Assembly: GCA_005784505.1 (NCBI GenBank)
Contig: VCAZ01000027.1
Span: forward strand, 1,383,265 to 1,447,264
Direction: 5' to 3'
From: Bagarius yarrelli
Lineage: Eukaryota; Chordata; Actinopteri; Siluriformes; Sisoridae
Length of the DNA stretch: 64,000 nt
In this document: piece after piece, positions 36,101 to 54,194 of the stretch
Numbering within the stretch: the first letter of the stretch is position 1
How the letters are laid out: the number at the start of each line of letters is the position of its first letter
Notes under the pieces: model-generated
What the model was told of the DNA's origin: nothing
The model's input: the letters and a program-made list of their open reading frames with translations, nothing else
Database searches by the model: none
Position numbers and translations under genes: made by a program

Positions 36101-36480
36101 ATCTGAGAGATGGCTATGCTATTTTTTGAGACATACAGTATATAGCCATCCACCCACATTCTTTTGTAATGCTGATTTTGCAGCGTCACAAGGCATAACA
36201 CACTTAATGCAAAGCTCTTTTTTGCCCCCTACTGTACACATGAGCTAACAGATGCCCACAATTAGCTAGTGTCACTGTGATTTACAAGAGAGATCAGTTC
36301 CCGAACAATAATGGCTACAGAATTGTCATTTTCATAGAGGACACATAGTAATAAAAAGCACTTGAGAAACGAATGACCTGAATATGCGTTAGAAAAGCTT
36401 TTTTTCTAGTTTTTTATTACAAGCTGTTCTGCAATATATTTATTAGACTACACTTACACACTTAAGTAAAGTATGAAAAT
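33160..36480. other. No gene recognised
   Basis: AT-rich DNA with no supported exon. The part at 33240-33800 has wording ('aggacgtttttgcacactct') typical of a dispersed element, which I cannot classify. A pyrimidine-rich tract lies at 34065-34130. Confidence 0.4.
35855..36015. repeat. Short MITE-like element
   Basis: The left end 'cactatagagacaaaaggtt' and right end 'cctgatacttttgtacatat' are roughly inverted. Both resemble the termini of the Tc1-like repeats elsewhere in the window. Confidence 0.5.
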
Positions 36481-36499
36481 TTTATTACACTGTTTTTTT

Positions 36500-36790
36500 T
36501 TCATTCATCTTTCATACCTGCTTATTCCCTAATTTGGGGTTATGGGAATCTGTTGGATCCTATCCTCGCTAGGCAGGGCAGGAGGGGTTCACCCTGGACA
36601 GGTCTCCAGTCCATCACAGGGCCACACCCACACACTCATTCCTATGGGCAATTTGGAATTAATAATCAACCTAACAAACATGTTTTTTGCACTAAGGAAG
36701 GAAAGAGAGAGAGGCCCTTTCCAGGGAATCGAACCAGGGACCTTCTTGTTGTAAGGCAGTGCTAACCACCAAGCCACAGTGCTGCCTTAC
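36500..36790 (-). repeat. tRNA-derived SINE (type B)
   Basis: In minus orientation: 'caccctggacaggtctccag', 'tccatcacagggccacaccc', 'cagggaatcgaaccagggac' and 'gctaaccaccaagccacagt'. It is immediately followed by a shorter second fragment at about 36828-36912. Confidence 0.8.
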
Positions 36791-36827
36791 AGTGTGTATA
36801 ATGAATGTATATAATGTTTTGTTTACA

Positions 36828-36912
36828 CTTGGAGTATCGCAGTACCCGGAATAAACCCGTGCAAGCATGAAAGACCTGGGAGCTTCTTGGTGTGAGGCAA
36901 CCGTGCTGCCAC
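36828..36912 (-). repeat. SINE fragment (type B)
   Basis: 'ggagtatcgcagtacccgga' and 'gcttcttggtgtgaggcaac' are the middle and head of a minus-orientation type B SINE with an internal deletion. Confidence 0.6.
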
Positions 36913-36924
36913 ATATTTACTTAC

Positions 36925-37095
36925 ATTTAAAGCATTCAAAAGACACCCTTATTTAAAGCATCTTACATTTATCTCTTTTAAACAACTTTGAAATTGGGGG
37001 TTAAGGGCCTAGCTCAAGGGCCCAATGGTGGTGCTGGAATTCGAACCTGATCTTCCAAATAGCGTTTCAAGAGCCTAACCATTGGGCTTCTACTT
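36925..37095 (-). repeat. tRNA-derived SINE (type C)
   Basis: 'gacacccttatttaaagcat', 'gggggttaagggcctagctc' and 'tggtgctggaattcgaacct' mark a minus-orientation copy. Confidence 0.75.
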
Positions 37096-37487
37096 CCAAT
37101 TTTTGGATGCATATAATTTCATAAAATATAATATTCTTTTACATTTTGTGTAAATCCAACTCCAAGTCAATTGCATCATAATGTATTTCTTAATGTCCAC
37201 TGATCAGCCCTGCCCTGTCCTTTGCTTACTGAATTGTGCCTATAATATGCACACGAAGTCTAATAGTGTTTAAACCCTATGGCAAATATGTAAGTTAGCG
37301 TTTTTTATGATTGTAACCTTGTAAAAGTGGTTTTAATTTTCTTGTAAAACTTTCAGAAGGCATGTATGTTATTTATACCACGCAATCATAATCAAATGCT
37401 AAAATCAAGTGTTATTATTATCAAAAGGTGAAAATAAGCTATTTTATTGCCCAGGCAGAAAAGTTGTTACCAGGCATCTAATAATAA

Positions 37488-37730
37488 TGGGGCACTGGTG
37501 GCTCAAATGGAAGTGGATTAGTTGCTAATCTGAAGACCAGAAACACCTGGTTTCAAGCCCCACCACTGGCAAGCCAACCACTTTTGAGCAAGACCCTTAA
37601 CCCTTCCTGCTCCAGGGGCGACCCTGACCCTGACCCTGCGCTGTGACCCCAACTTACTAAGATGGGATATGCGAAAAACACTGCATTTCATTGGCTCTCT
37701 ACATGTACCTTGCACAATGACAATATAGTT
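37488..37730 (+). repeat. tRNA-derived SINE (type A)
   Basis: Near-complete copy with 'gggcactggtggctcaaatg', 'gagcaagacccttaaccctt', a small 'ccctgaccctgaccctg' expansion and the tail 'gtaccttgcacaatgacaat'. Confidence 0.85.
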
Positions 37731-38907
37731 GAATATTTATTTAATACAATACGCAGAATATAATTTAATTTATATGATAGAGTGTTTTTATAATCCTATG
37801 TGAAATATCAAACCAGTTAAATCGCATATTTAATATTTTTTTAAACAAGTAGCTTGAAATAATCTATTTGCTTAGTTCTGGAACGTTTCATTACTAGGAA
37901 CATACACACTGTTGGTGCACCTGCCCTGTAGAGGTCACTGGTGCATGCTGAAAATACAAGAGATCAGTTCCCTTTTCAGAAATTGTTTAGGAAAATGCAT
38001 TATTCAAAAAAGATAAAAGTAAAAGATTTATGCAACTGTACACAGCCATTTAACCATGAGCTATATTTAGCTGTTACTCAAAACAAGTAAACAAGTCCTA
38101 CAAGACAGTTAGCTACAAAACTGTTAACCCTCTTGTAAACCTCATCACATCAATCCTTTGGTTCAGTCAGTCATTTCCGCTATGATGAACAGGCGAAGAG
38201 CAGATGATCTCTGAAATTAAAATGATATGGTGATTAATTGAGAACAACCCCTAGAGGAGGCTGGTATAGGAATTGCTGATGTTACTTAGCATAACTTCAG
38301 CATCTCACTCATGGTCTTAAATTGACATTTACAATGATTTGTATCATTAACTGGTCCTGTCAAAATATATCATAAGAACCAAAACTTTGATAGGCTTTAT
38401 TAGCTTTTTAAGACAGTTATGGTTAGACTCTGGTTAAGACATAATCATCTTACATAAGTTTAATGAACTAATAATTAACTTTAGTATTATTTTATAATAA
38501 TCTGTATATCATCATTTGTCTATTATTTAGACTTGCATGATGATCAGACTTTGTTTTCTAAGTAATAAATGCAAACGGTAATTACATGTAATTACGAAAG
38601 ATTCACATCTGTGACTGCTAACAGGCCTTTTTTATAGACAATTTGTGCAATTGCCCCTGTCCTTTAAACTAATATACACTCACCAGCTGCGTTAATAGGA
38701 CATAAAAACACCTAAACTAGTCATTTACACAATTGTCCAAATCATGCGATGGCGCTAAATTACTAGCTCTAATGTTCAAATCAAAAATTAGAGTAGAGGA
38801 AAAGGGGATTTCAGTGACTTTGGCCATACATGTAGCTTATTCGTTGGTATTGTTGTGAGATTTTTCATCAAATATTAAAGAGTTTACCCAGAATAATATG
38901 AGGGAAG

Positions 38908-39180
38908 GGCAGCACAGTGGCTGAGTGGTTAGCACTGTTGCCTCACAGCAAGAAGGCCCAGGTTTTTTGTGATTTTTGTGTGGAGTTTGCATATTCTCCC
39001 TGTGTTTGCATAGGTTTACTCCGGGTACTCCGGTTTCCTTCCACAGTCCAAAAAAATGTATGTTAGGTTGATTGATGATTCTAAAATGCCTATAGGAGTG
39101 AGTGTAAGTGTGTGTGGCCCTCTTATGGACTGGTGACCTGTATAGGCTGTACCCTTCTTGCCATTCACCTTTTTAGAGAC
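38908..39180 (+). repeat. tRNA-derived SINE (type B)
   Basis: 'cagcacagtggctgagtggt', 'gggtactccggtttccttcc' and 'aggagtgagtgtaagtgtgt' define a plus-orientation copy. The region around the B box is damaged (aggttttttgtg). Confidence 0.8.
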
Positions 39181-39894
39181 AGCTGGGATAGTCTTAGCAG
39201 ATTCCTGACCCTAAACAACAACAATTGTGCAAGTGGAAAATCTTGTTTTTGGGAAAGTTCTTAAAAAATCTAGTTAGACTGGTTTAAGCTGACAGAAAGG
39301 GTACAATAACACATTTGCACTTAGTTCAACTGTGGTAGGCAAAAACACATCCAACAACAAAAGACATGTCAAACCCTGAGACAACAATAGACCATTTCAG
39401 GTTATCCAAAAATAGAAATCTGAGACGTGTAATAGTGGATGGTGGGACTAGTCGAACGCTACTCTCGTGAATCTCGTGGTGCTATGTAAGGAGTAATAAA
39501 TGCTTGGAGGTAGGAGGGTGCGGCTCTGATTTTGGATTTGTATGCAAGCATCAGTGTTTTAAATCAGATGCATGCAGCTACTAGAAGCAAGTGGAGGGAG
39601 AGCAGCATCAAGGTGGAGTGTGAAAACTTTAATAGGTTGAAAGCAACACGTGCAAGTTATTATTTATTTTAATTATTTATGCTAAAGCAAAACATTCCTC
39701 CTGTTTAGAATCGCATCTGCATCAGGAAGAACCTCATGTTACAAAAACAGTTACCTTCCATCGAAAATGTTGTTCCTCAACAACATATTAGACTTATAAA
39801 GCAAAAAATGGAGCAGCAACCATTTATCATAAAGCACTTATTACTCCCTCAGATCATCCAGCACCACTCGACTGATCCCATCCTGACTTAAAGT

Positions 39895-40075
39895 AGCTCT
39901 GCCTCAAGATTTTTTTCTGTTCTGGCACTAAGATGGTGAACTGAACTTCCCATCAATGTCATAAAAGAAGAGTAGTTTTGATACTTTTCTCTGTTTGCAC
40001 TAAGATGGTGGACTGAACTTCTCATCAATATCACAACAGCCGAGTTACTAACAACTAGTGAATTTTTGCTTGACT
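39895..40075. repeat. Two-copy tandem duplication
   Basis: 'aagatggtgaactgaacttc' (about 39930) and 'aagatggtggactgaacttc' (about 40003) are diverged copies of one unit, about 73 bases apart. It may be part of a decayed transposon. Confidence 0.5.
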
Positions 40076-40599
40076 TTTCTGGGTCCCTCTTTTGTGGAAT
40101 AAAATAAAATTTCCAACTTAAGGAACAAATCGCGTTTAAAGTAGAAGCATATTTTGTGCATCCTTATAGAAATTAGCTGACTTTACACAAGTATTTCTGT
40201 GGACCCCTTAGTATTATTATAACCAGGGCCGGCTTGGGAAGGGGTGGGCTGTGCCCACCGAAACGTCTGCCTTGTCCTCCAATCAAAAATTTGGTAAATA
40301 CAGCGGTAAACAAATATTTTTAAATTTTTTTTGTCTGATTTGTGATTTGATAAAAGCAGTCTGAGGTGGGTTGTGTTAAGAACCAAATAGTTTTCCGTTA
40401 TTGATCGGCTGTAAGTATACAATGTAGAAAGCGTGGAAATATTTGCTTCCAAATGCATTGCATTGTTTTTGGTGCCTTTAAAAAAGCCTCTTAGTGGCTT
40501 CAGCAACAGTAACTGTAATGTAGCTGCTGTTGCTTTAAAAAATCCATCATCCCCAGCAACGGCGTCAGAAACAATTTTGAATTTCTTCACTGGAAAAAA

Positions 40600-40795
40600 A
40601 ATGTCTGCCAATTCGTCTATCTGTCTGTTCATCCAATTATTCATCCATTAATCCATTCATCTATCCATCTACAAATCCATCCATCCATTCACCCATCTAT
40701 CCATCCATCCAGCCATCCATCCATCCATCCATCCATCCATCTATAATGCATCTATCTATCTATCTATCCATCCATCCATCCATCCATCCACCCAC
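40600..40795. repeat. (ATCC)n-type tetranucleotide repeat
   Basis: Long imperfect array of atcc, attc and atct units, the purest blocks at 40706-40740 and 40764-40790. Confidence 0.9.
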
Positions 40796-41178
40796 TAGTT
40801 CCATTGATTTTTCAAAATATTACTTAAATTACTTTTTGGCCTAAACTTCACTCCAACTTTAAAAAGATTATAATATTGACTGAATTTGTGCTTATTAGTC
40901 CAGTCATTAACCATCCTGAACTTTGAACATAATTGTGCTTATATGGATTTAATATATGTCTTCTTAACCAAGCCCAAGCTAGAATATTTGTATAGTTGAA
41001 TTTTACAGAGCCGGGCCTGATTATAACTCCTGATTATAACCCTAGGGGTCACACCCCCCAGTTTGGGAACCACTGTGTTAAATTATATATAGATGTCTTC
41101 TTGGACTTTATCAATCAACCCTTTACTTTGCTGCTCTGATGTGACACACAGTTAATGCACCTTTATCTTAACCCTGTG

Positions 41179-41181
<3 letters not shown>

Positions 41182-41256
<75 letters not shown>
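41182..41256. repeat. (TA)n microsatellite
   Basis: Two long TA runs interrupted by one 'ga' step. Confidence 0.95.
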
Positions 41257-41263
<7 letters not shown>

Positions 41264-41344
41264 GTACAGTAAATATGTATATTAAATATGGATATTATTT
41301 CTAAATCCCTTCCGACATACTAACCCACTGTTCTAATTCTTCAT

Positions 41345-41509
41345 TCTGCAGAGCAGCGCGGGGGCCAATAGAAAAGCGCACGTGGGCGAGTTAGACGGCG
41401 CATGCGGTGTAAGTAGAGTAGAGGAGCGTTTCGGAGAAAGTCGCGCGCTCTGTTTTGGACTCCGACGTTGGCTGTAGATGAGAAAGCTGAACGCTGCTTA
41501 AAGCTGACA

Positions 41510-41511
<2 letters not shown>
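41345..41511 (+). promoter_or_regulatory. CpG-rich promoter and first exon of the Ig-type gene
   Basis: A small CpG-rich block in AT-rich DNA has a CCAAT box at about 41367 ('ggccaatag'). The first exon probably runs from about 41430 to 41511 and ends in AT before the donor gttaag, supplying the first two bases of the start codon. An alternative first exon ending ATGCG|gtgtaa at 41407 would also keep frame. Confidence 0.45.
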
Positions 41512-48070
<6,559 letters not shown>

Positions 48071-48239
48071 CTAGAGGCGTTTTGAATGAGTTGATAATTG
48101 TAGCATGAATACTGTGAATTCCATTGGAAAAATACTCTGATCACCAACACAAAGCAGTACAACTCTAGACACTGTGATTTATTTCCGTATTTAATTGTTT
48201 TACTTTTGTTGATAACTGTAGGGCATTTCACACTCAGCA

Positions 48240-51225
48240 CTTAACCCTGTCATTCGGTCATTCTAAGCCATCAAGTAAAAGTAATACTGTGTCATCTACT
48301 TTCATGTTATACGTTGCTTACACTGTAACCAGGTTTAACAATTATCCTTAGGATTTTTTGTGTATTTGCATTGTCAACAACTTGGTTTGCAATGCCTTAG
48401 AGCAGAGTTTCATTACTCTGAGTAAAATGTATTGCCAAACCTACCTCAGAATTACAAGTGTGAAACATTACTGTATCTAGGGTTAAAAAAAATGCTTAGA
48501 ATGACTGCAACCTAAGGTTAAGCACAGCGTGTAAAGCCCTTCTGTGTGTATAAATGTATATATAATTGCCTGCATCTAAAATTAAGCAATACGGCAAAAT
48601 CCATATCAATATTTAGAAGACAACTCTATTCTTGAGGATCTTGGAGGAAGCACATGCTAAATTTCACCCTCTTCGGTCACAGCTACCATATTACCAGAAG
48701 AGCTGTGTAGAGGGTGACGGTTAGCTTAAACAAAAAACTTTATCTGTCATTCAGGATGAAAATGCTGGAAAATGCTTTTAAAATCAAGCAGAAGCTAATT
48801 TAGAGAGTGGCTGATCTAATGTGCTAATCAACAATGTGCCAACTGGGAGACTTAAAGCTTTATTATAATTCAGCTGTGTTCAGCCGCAGGATTTCTCAAT
48901 GCCTTGGCATTCAGTGATACTGGCAGAGAGCTGTGAAACTCTAGTCACGTCTTAAATATTTCAAGGAAAAAAATAATTGTGAGGCGGTGACTCATAAAAT
49001 CTTTTGTTTTTTATAAGATCAGTTAGTTTTTTTTTCTTATAGCATTTTTGTTCTTTGGGAAGGAAAAGTGCAGTTTTTCAGGGCATGAAATGAAAACTGG
49101 GACAACTTACCACACTGACTTTCCAGTTATGTATGGATGAGGCTGTGAGGTTGTTATTTGTTCCATTTGGAATAATGCCAGTATGTGATTTATGTTCATT
49201 AATATGTTTTAAAGTGTCTTCATTCCACACTTGCCCAAATTTGCAAGCAGCAGCTGGTGTTACACTTGATTTTCAACTAAATGATTTTTGTGTGAAAATC
49301 TTTACAGATTTTATAATTACAGACACATTTTCCACAGTATAACTTTAACTGAAATTTAAGTAGGCCTGGCTTTCCCTGGGCAAAAAGCACAGAACAGGAA
49401 GTTCAAGTCAAAAACTTTTTTTAAGACCAGCATTAAATAGTTACGTCTGTATAGTTTTTATGTAATATTTTGACGTATTTCTTTATTATGTTAGCATTTT
49501 ATGTTATAAAACCTTCCTCCAACAATCAAAGCTGGATAAATGAATGCTGGATATAATTAACAGACAACAAGTTCACAGGTTCAAATAAACTTGTTTCAAA
49601 GTTCATTAGCACCCTTATATCTCATGTCTGTAAAGGTTTTGCTGGCAACCCTGTTTTTTAATTAAGATTATTGCAAACACTTTGATGCGATTTTTTTGTA
49701 GTGTTGTAGAAAACTGACTTTTTGGCATATTTCTGTAATTAATTCTACACCTGGGCTTGTTTTCTTCTGGTGTGTTTTTTTATTGTAACGCTCCCTATGG
49801 GATATATTGCTTGCTTGTATTTAATACAAATACAACATGATTTTAAAATATATTTTTATAGGCTAATAAAATTTTATACTGCAAATAAAATTTTACAAAA
49901 CTCTATATTTGTGTGCTATAATCTGTTATTAATCGGGATTATATATAACATATACATCGTTACAAAAAAATTGCTTGGCGTATCCATTGTATATGAGTGT
50001 TTTAAAGTTACAGTCAGATTAAAAAAATTGTAGGCGAGACTGTTATTCAAAACAAAAATTACAGCAAGGCGACTTCTTTTAGCTGCTGGTTTGGCTGGTC
50101 TGCTTTAATCTGGGTAAAAGGTGGATAGGAAACTAAAAGGAAATCTGATGTGTTAATTCTTTAACATTATCTCAGAATTTTACAAGGACAGATTACGGAT
50201 GTTGTTCACTTGCTGTGTAACAAATGTGTAACAAATATCACCGAGTATATTAAGACATTTTCTTGTAAACAGATTCAGTGTATTTCTTTGTTAATAATTA
50301 GCTATTGCTTGAAAGGATTGCTTTATAACGACTCAATTAAACAAAATAGCTTCTATGACAAAACATTTATGTGTAGTTAAAAAGAAGCTAGTGTATTCAG
50401 GATTGTTTTACCCAGTGAAACAGGAAGTTACCTTCACTATCGCCATACAGAAAAAAAGTCCCCCATGCGTGTGTGTGTGTAAAATCTGCAGTGTTTAACT
50501 TTCTAATCCTAGGACTGGCTCAAGGGAAAATCACCAAATATTTTTGCTTCATTTATTAGGTGGTTTTGGAAATCCCCTTTTCCACAACACCACACCACAT
50601 GCAGTCACACTGACAAAAGAAATATGATCGTTTTAAAATATGCAGTTTACTGGAATGTACCTATATAATGTAACAAATCACACATCGCAGTCACAAGAAG
50701 ATCTGCTACCTGCCTCGGTAATTGTTAGAAAGAAGTGTACCGTATTCGTTTCCAGTTCTTATGCATACTGTGCAACCCACAGTTTCTGTTTGTCAAACTA
50801 ACAACTTAACATCTACTATAACACAGCTCATAAAACACTCCTCAGCATGACATTTGATAATGTTTAATAAAAATGATTGAATGGCATGTTTAATTAACTT
50901 TATACACGTTTTGTTCACTATTTTAGTGACCACAACATTTTTCTGTATAAATAACATTTATTAAAGAAATCATCAGATGCCCATTTTTCCACAAGTTGAT
51001 ATGATTCCTTAGGGGTCCTTAGGGTCCTAATGAAGGTCTATAATAAACTTTAATCCAAAAATCTTTTTGGTAGTGTAAAAAAAGATTTTACCTTGTGAAA
51101 AACAATTTTTTTCACAGCAACCTGTTTCTGGGCATTTTGCTTTAAATGCTAATTGGCTCTTCACATCCTACCCTTCTGGTCTGTACACTTACGCATTTTA
51201 GAGTCAACTCTAAGGTTAAAATCAC
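48240..51225. other. No gene recognised
   Basis: AT-rich sequence downstream of the Ig-type gene. The first few hundred bases may be its 3' UTR, but I found no canonical poly(A) hexamer close by. No exon is supported on either strand. Confidence 0.4.
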
Positions 51226-51684
51226 ATTATTAATTAACATTTAGAACATGTTTGTGTATGTTTATAGACTTTACAAATGTTAGCATTCCATTACTGATCT
51301 GCTCGCCTGATACTTCAGTTCTTGTCGGAAGGTCTTGGCTCCAGATCCTCACTCGTGCCTGTTGTATCAAATAGCAGCCTGAATTTTGTAAACCGGTCCA
51401 AAATTTGGTATGACGTTCCAAAAAAGCCCTGAGTTGGAACCCACCCAATTTGGCAACACTGCTCGGGGCGGGTCTATGCTGAAACGACAATTGACATTTG
51501 TCAATCAACAATTGTAAGAGCGCGATTTGTCTGTGTGACGTCACACAAACAAAACATTTTGATTTGAGAAAGGTAATGATTCAACGAGATTATAAAAAAG
51601 TGTGAATAAAATAAATCTTTGTTTGTATAGAAAGTTTTATTGTAATAAGGGCGATTTGTCCATATTGCTGTAAATCTTCTAGGT

Positions 51685-52140
51685 TTATTGGATCCAGAAG
51701 ATTTGGTTTAACTGTAGGGTGAAGGATGAAGCCAATACGAGAAGCCAGGAACAGTCTACTTGTTTTGAATGTGTGTTTGTGTGTATGTAGTTCAGTTCTC
51801 TGTTGAGCAGCCTGATGGCTTGAGGGTTGAGTGTGTGTGCAACCTGAGAAAAGTAACTGTTACACATTCGGGTTCTGAGAGCCCAAATGCTACGGTACCT
51901 TTTTCTAAAGGGTAGGAGTGTGAAGAGTGAGTGTGAAGGGGTGTATGGGGTCCTCCACAATGCTCTTAGCTTTGTCTGTTATGGGAAGACTCCAATGATC
52001 TTCTTAGCTGTTCTCACTGTCCTCTTCAGGGTCTTACGATCCAAAAAAGTGCAGTTCCCAAACCAGGCAGTGATGCAGCTGCTCAGAAAGCTCTCAATGG
52101 TCCCTTGGTTCTTGTGTCTGCCGTGCTGTCCATGATGATG
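51685..52140 (-). mobile_element. 5'-truncated L2-like LINE, C-terminal ORF2 remnant
   Basis: On the minus strand, two frames joined by a frameshift read GTIESFLSSCITAWFGNCT, RTVRTAKKIIG, then SLFTLLPFRKRYRSIWA and NPQAIRLLN. This is the typical C-terminal tail of L2/CR1-group LINE ORF2. Only this tail is present and it is broken, so it is an inert fragment. The segment just upstream (51230-51560) belongs to another unclassified repeat. Confidence 0.75.
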
Positions 52141-52373
52141 TGTGATGTGGAAAGTACAGGAGAGAGATAAAAATACATGGATGTTGTGACTACCATGCAT
52201 AAACCTAAAACATCACATACACCATTCTCACAGGAACCAAGAGATAGTAGTCTAAACTAATGTATTAAGACCTTGCAGGTGTTTATAGAAGGCCAACAGT
52301 AAAAGTCAAGGAACTTCAAGCTAAATTAAGACAGTAAAAATGAGCAGAACATATAAATCGTAGAAAAGAATAT

Positions 52374-52671
52374 ACAGTGGTGCCTTGACTAACAAGTTTA
52401 ATTCGTTCCGTGTAACTCAAATGACTTGTATGTCAATTAATTTTCCATATTGAAATGAATTAAAATGCCATGAATTTGTTCATAAAAAAACACTGCATTT
52501 TTTTTGTTACATGTTTTTAAATAAGAAAAATATACATATAACGACTATTAGTGGTTGAGAGTCTAAAGCTGGCCAGGAACCCAAATTTTAGCTTGCAACT
52601 CAAAGTTAAAAAAGCAGCTGAGAGACGGCTCGTATTTTGCAAAACTCGTTAGGTGGGACACTGTATATTGA
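52374..52671. mobile_element. MITE-like element
   Basis: It begins 'tatacagtggtgccttgact' and ends 'gtgggacactgtatat', an imperfect inverted pair. The inside wording about 'aactcgtt' recalls a common fish DNA-transposon derivative. There is no coding capacity. Confidence 0.6.
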
Positions 52672-53169
52672 ATGAAAATATTAAAAAAATTATTCTAATG
52701 AATTAAGGGTAAAATTGCCAAACAGGTATCAAAAACAATTTCTTTTAAATATAATTTTATCAAATGTTGTACATGAGTGAAGAACCAAGATCTGTAGAGT
52801 GACTCCATAACATTTGATTTTAACTTCCTAAGGTGCTTTAATTTATCAATCTGCTCATAAATGTTGGATCACTAAGCATTAAATTGACTGCTGTTTTCTT
52901 AACATAAACCAATCCTAAACAAGTTTGTGAATGAAAACAGAAACCATGAAGAATCTTATCAACAGTTTGATGTATTACCTCATGCAGTTTGTCCTGTTTA
53001 AATCAATACTTGACTCAAACGTGCACTTTATCATGTCTGAATTTATTCAAGTATTCGAGTCAAGTAATGAGTTACACGTTTCACAGCTGAACCTGTGAAA
53101 GTTCGGCTATACACATTACACTTTTTAAGATGAAATACTTCAAATGATACACCCATATGAACACTCAAA

Positions 53170-53356
53170 TGAATTGGGAAGTGGTAGTACAGTGCTTAAG
53201 GTGTTGAACTGCTAATTAGAAGATCGGGGTTCGATTCCCGGCACCACCAAGTTACCAGAGCAAGGCCCTTGACCCCAATTACTCAGTTATATAAAAGAGA
53301 TGAATGTAAGTCACTTTGGATAAGGGAGTCTACCAAATGCCACAAATGTAAATGAT
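53170..53356 (+). repeat. tRNA-derived SINE (type C), well preserved
   Basis: 'cttaaggtgttgaactgcta', 'cggggttcgattcccggcac' (a near-perfect B box), 'gtaagtcactttggataagg' and 'tctaccaaatgccacaaatg'. It lacks about 20 bases in the middle. Confidence 0.9.
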
Positions 53357-54194
53357 ACAAAACAGGAAAGTATATAGTAATTACATTTTCTTTTAGAGTT
53401 CTAAATGAACAACCCGTCATATGACACGGTGGTTTAAAATGAAGAAGTTAAAAAAAAATTAAATATCAGGATGTGGTGCGTCTGTTATGCAATGTGATAT
53501 CTGATATCATAGGATTTAAAATGTCTTAATGTTTCATGTTTCACTTCCCCACCACAAGTCTTATCATTAATGCTAGTTTGCTATTCAGAAAGATTAAATG
53601 ATGCTGATCATATTTCATGAATAGACCTGAAAGTCCTTTCTGTTATGCTGCTGTTAACATTTTTAAAGTGGTTTACACGAACCTGACACAATTTTTCTTT
53701 GTAATGACATTTACTCAAGAACATTGGTTGTTGATTCATTCAGATTAAAAAGTCCTAGAAAAAACAAAAGTTATGTGAAACTCGCTACTGAAATAAAAAA
53801 AAAATCCTATGCCAAAAAAAGACAAGTCTTTCTTTTTTATAGTACAAGTTAAACCTTTATGCAACTGCTGACTTTTTATCTAGAGTTTTTGTGGTTGAAA
53901 ATAACACCTAGTTTTATGTTAGGAGCTTTTTTGATGTCATATCACCCCTACTTCCTTAACCTCTACTTCCATATAAGCCTATAAGCACTACTGTGAACTG
54001 TGACATGTTAAAGACATTCAGTAATAAATACAAAAGTTTATCATTTGTCCATAATTTGTTCATTGTTCTTTAAAACAATATAATAAAAATGTAAATAGTT
54101 GTGATTTCATGTAGTAGACAATGAAAATGCTGCCTTTTCTATCACACTGCATTCATCCACCCTGCACAAATTGTTTATTTGCTAGATAGAATGA

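Noticed and set aside
40183..40651. Overlapping frames on both strands
   Set aside because: No recognisable similarity; the minus frame runs through low-complexity sequence, and no splice signals support it.
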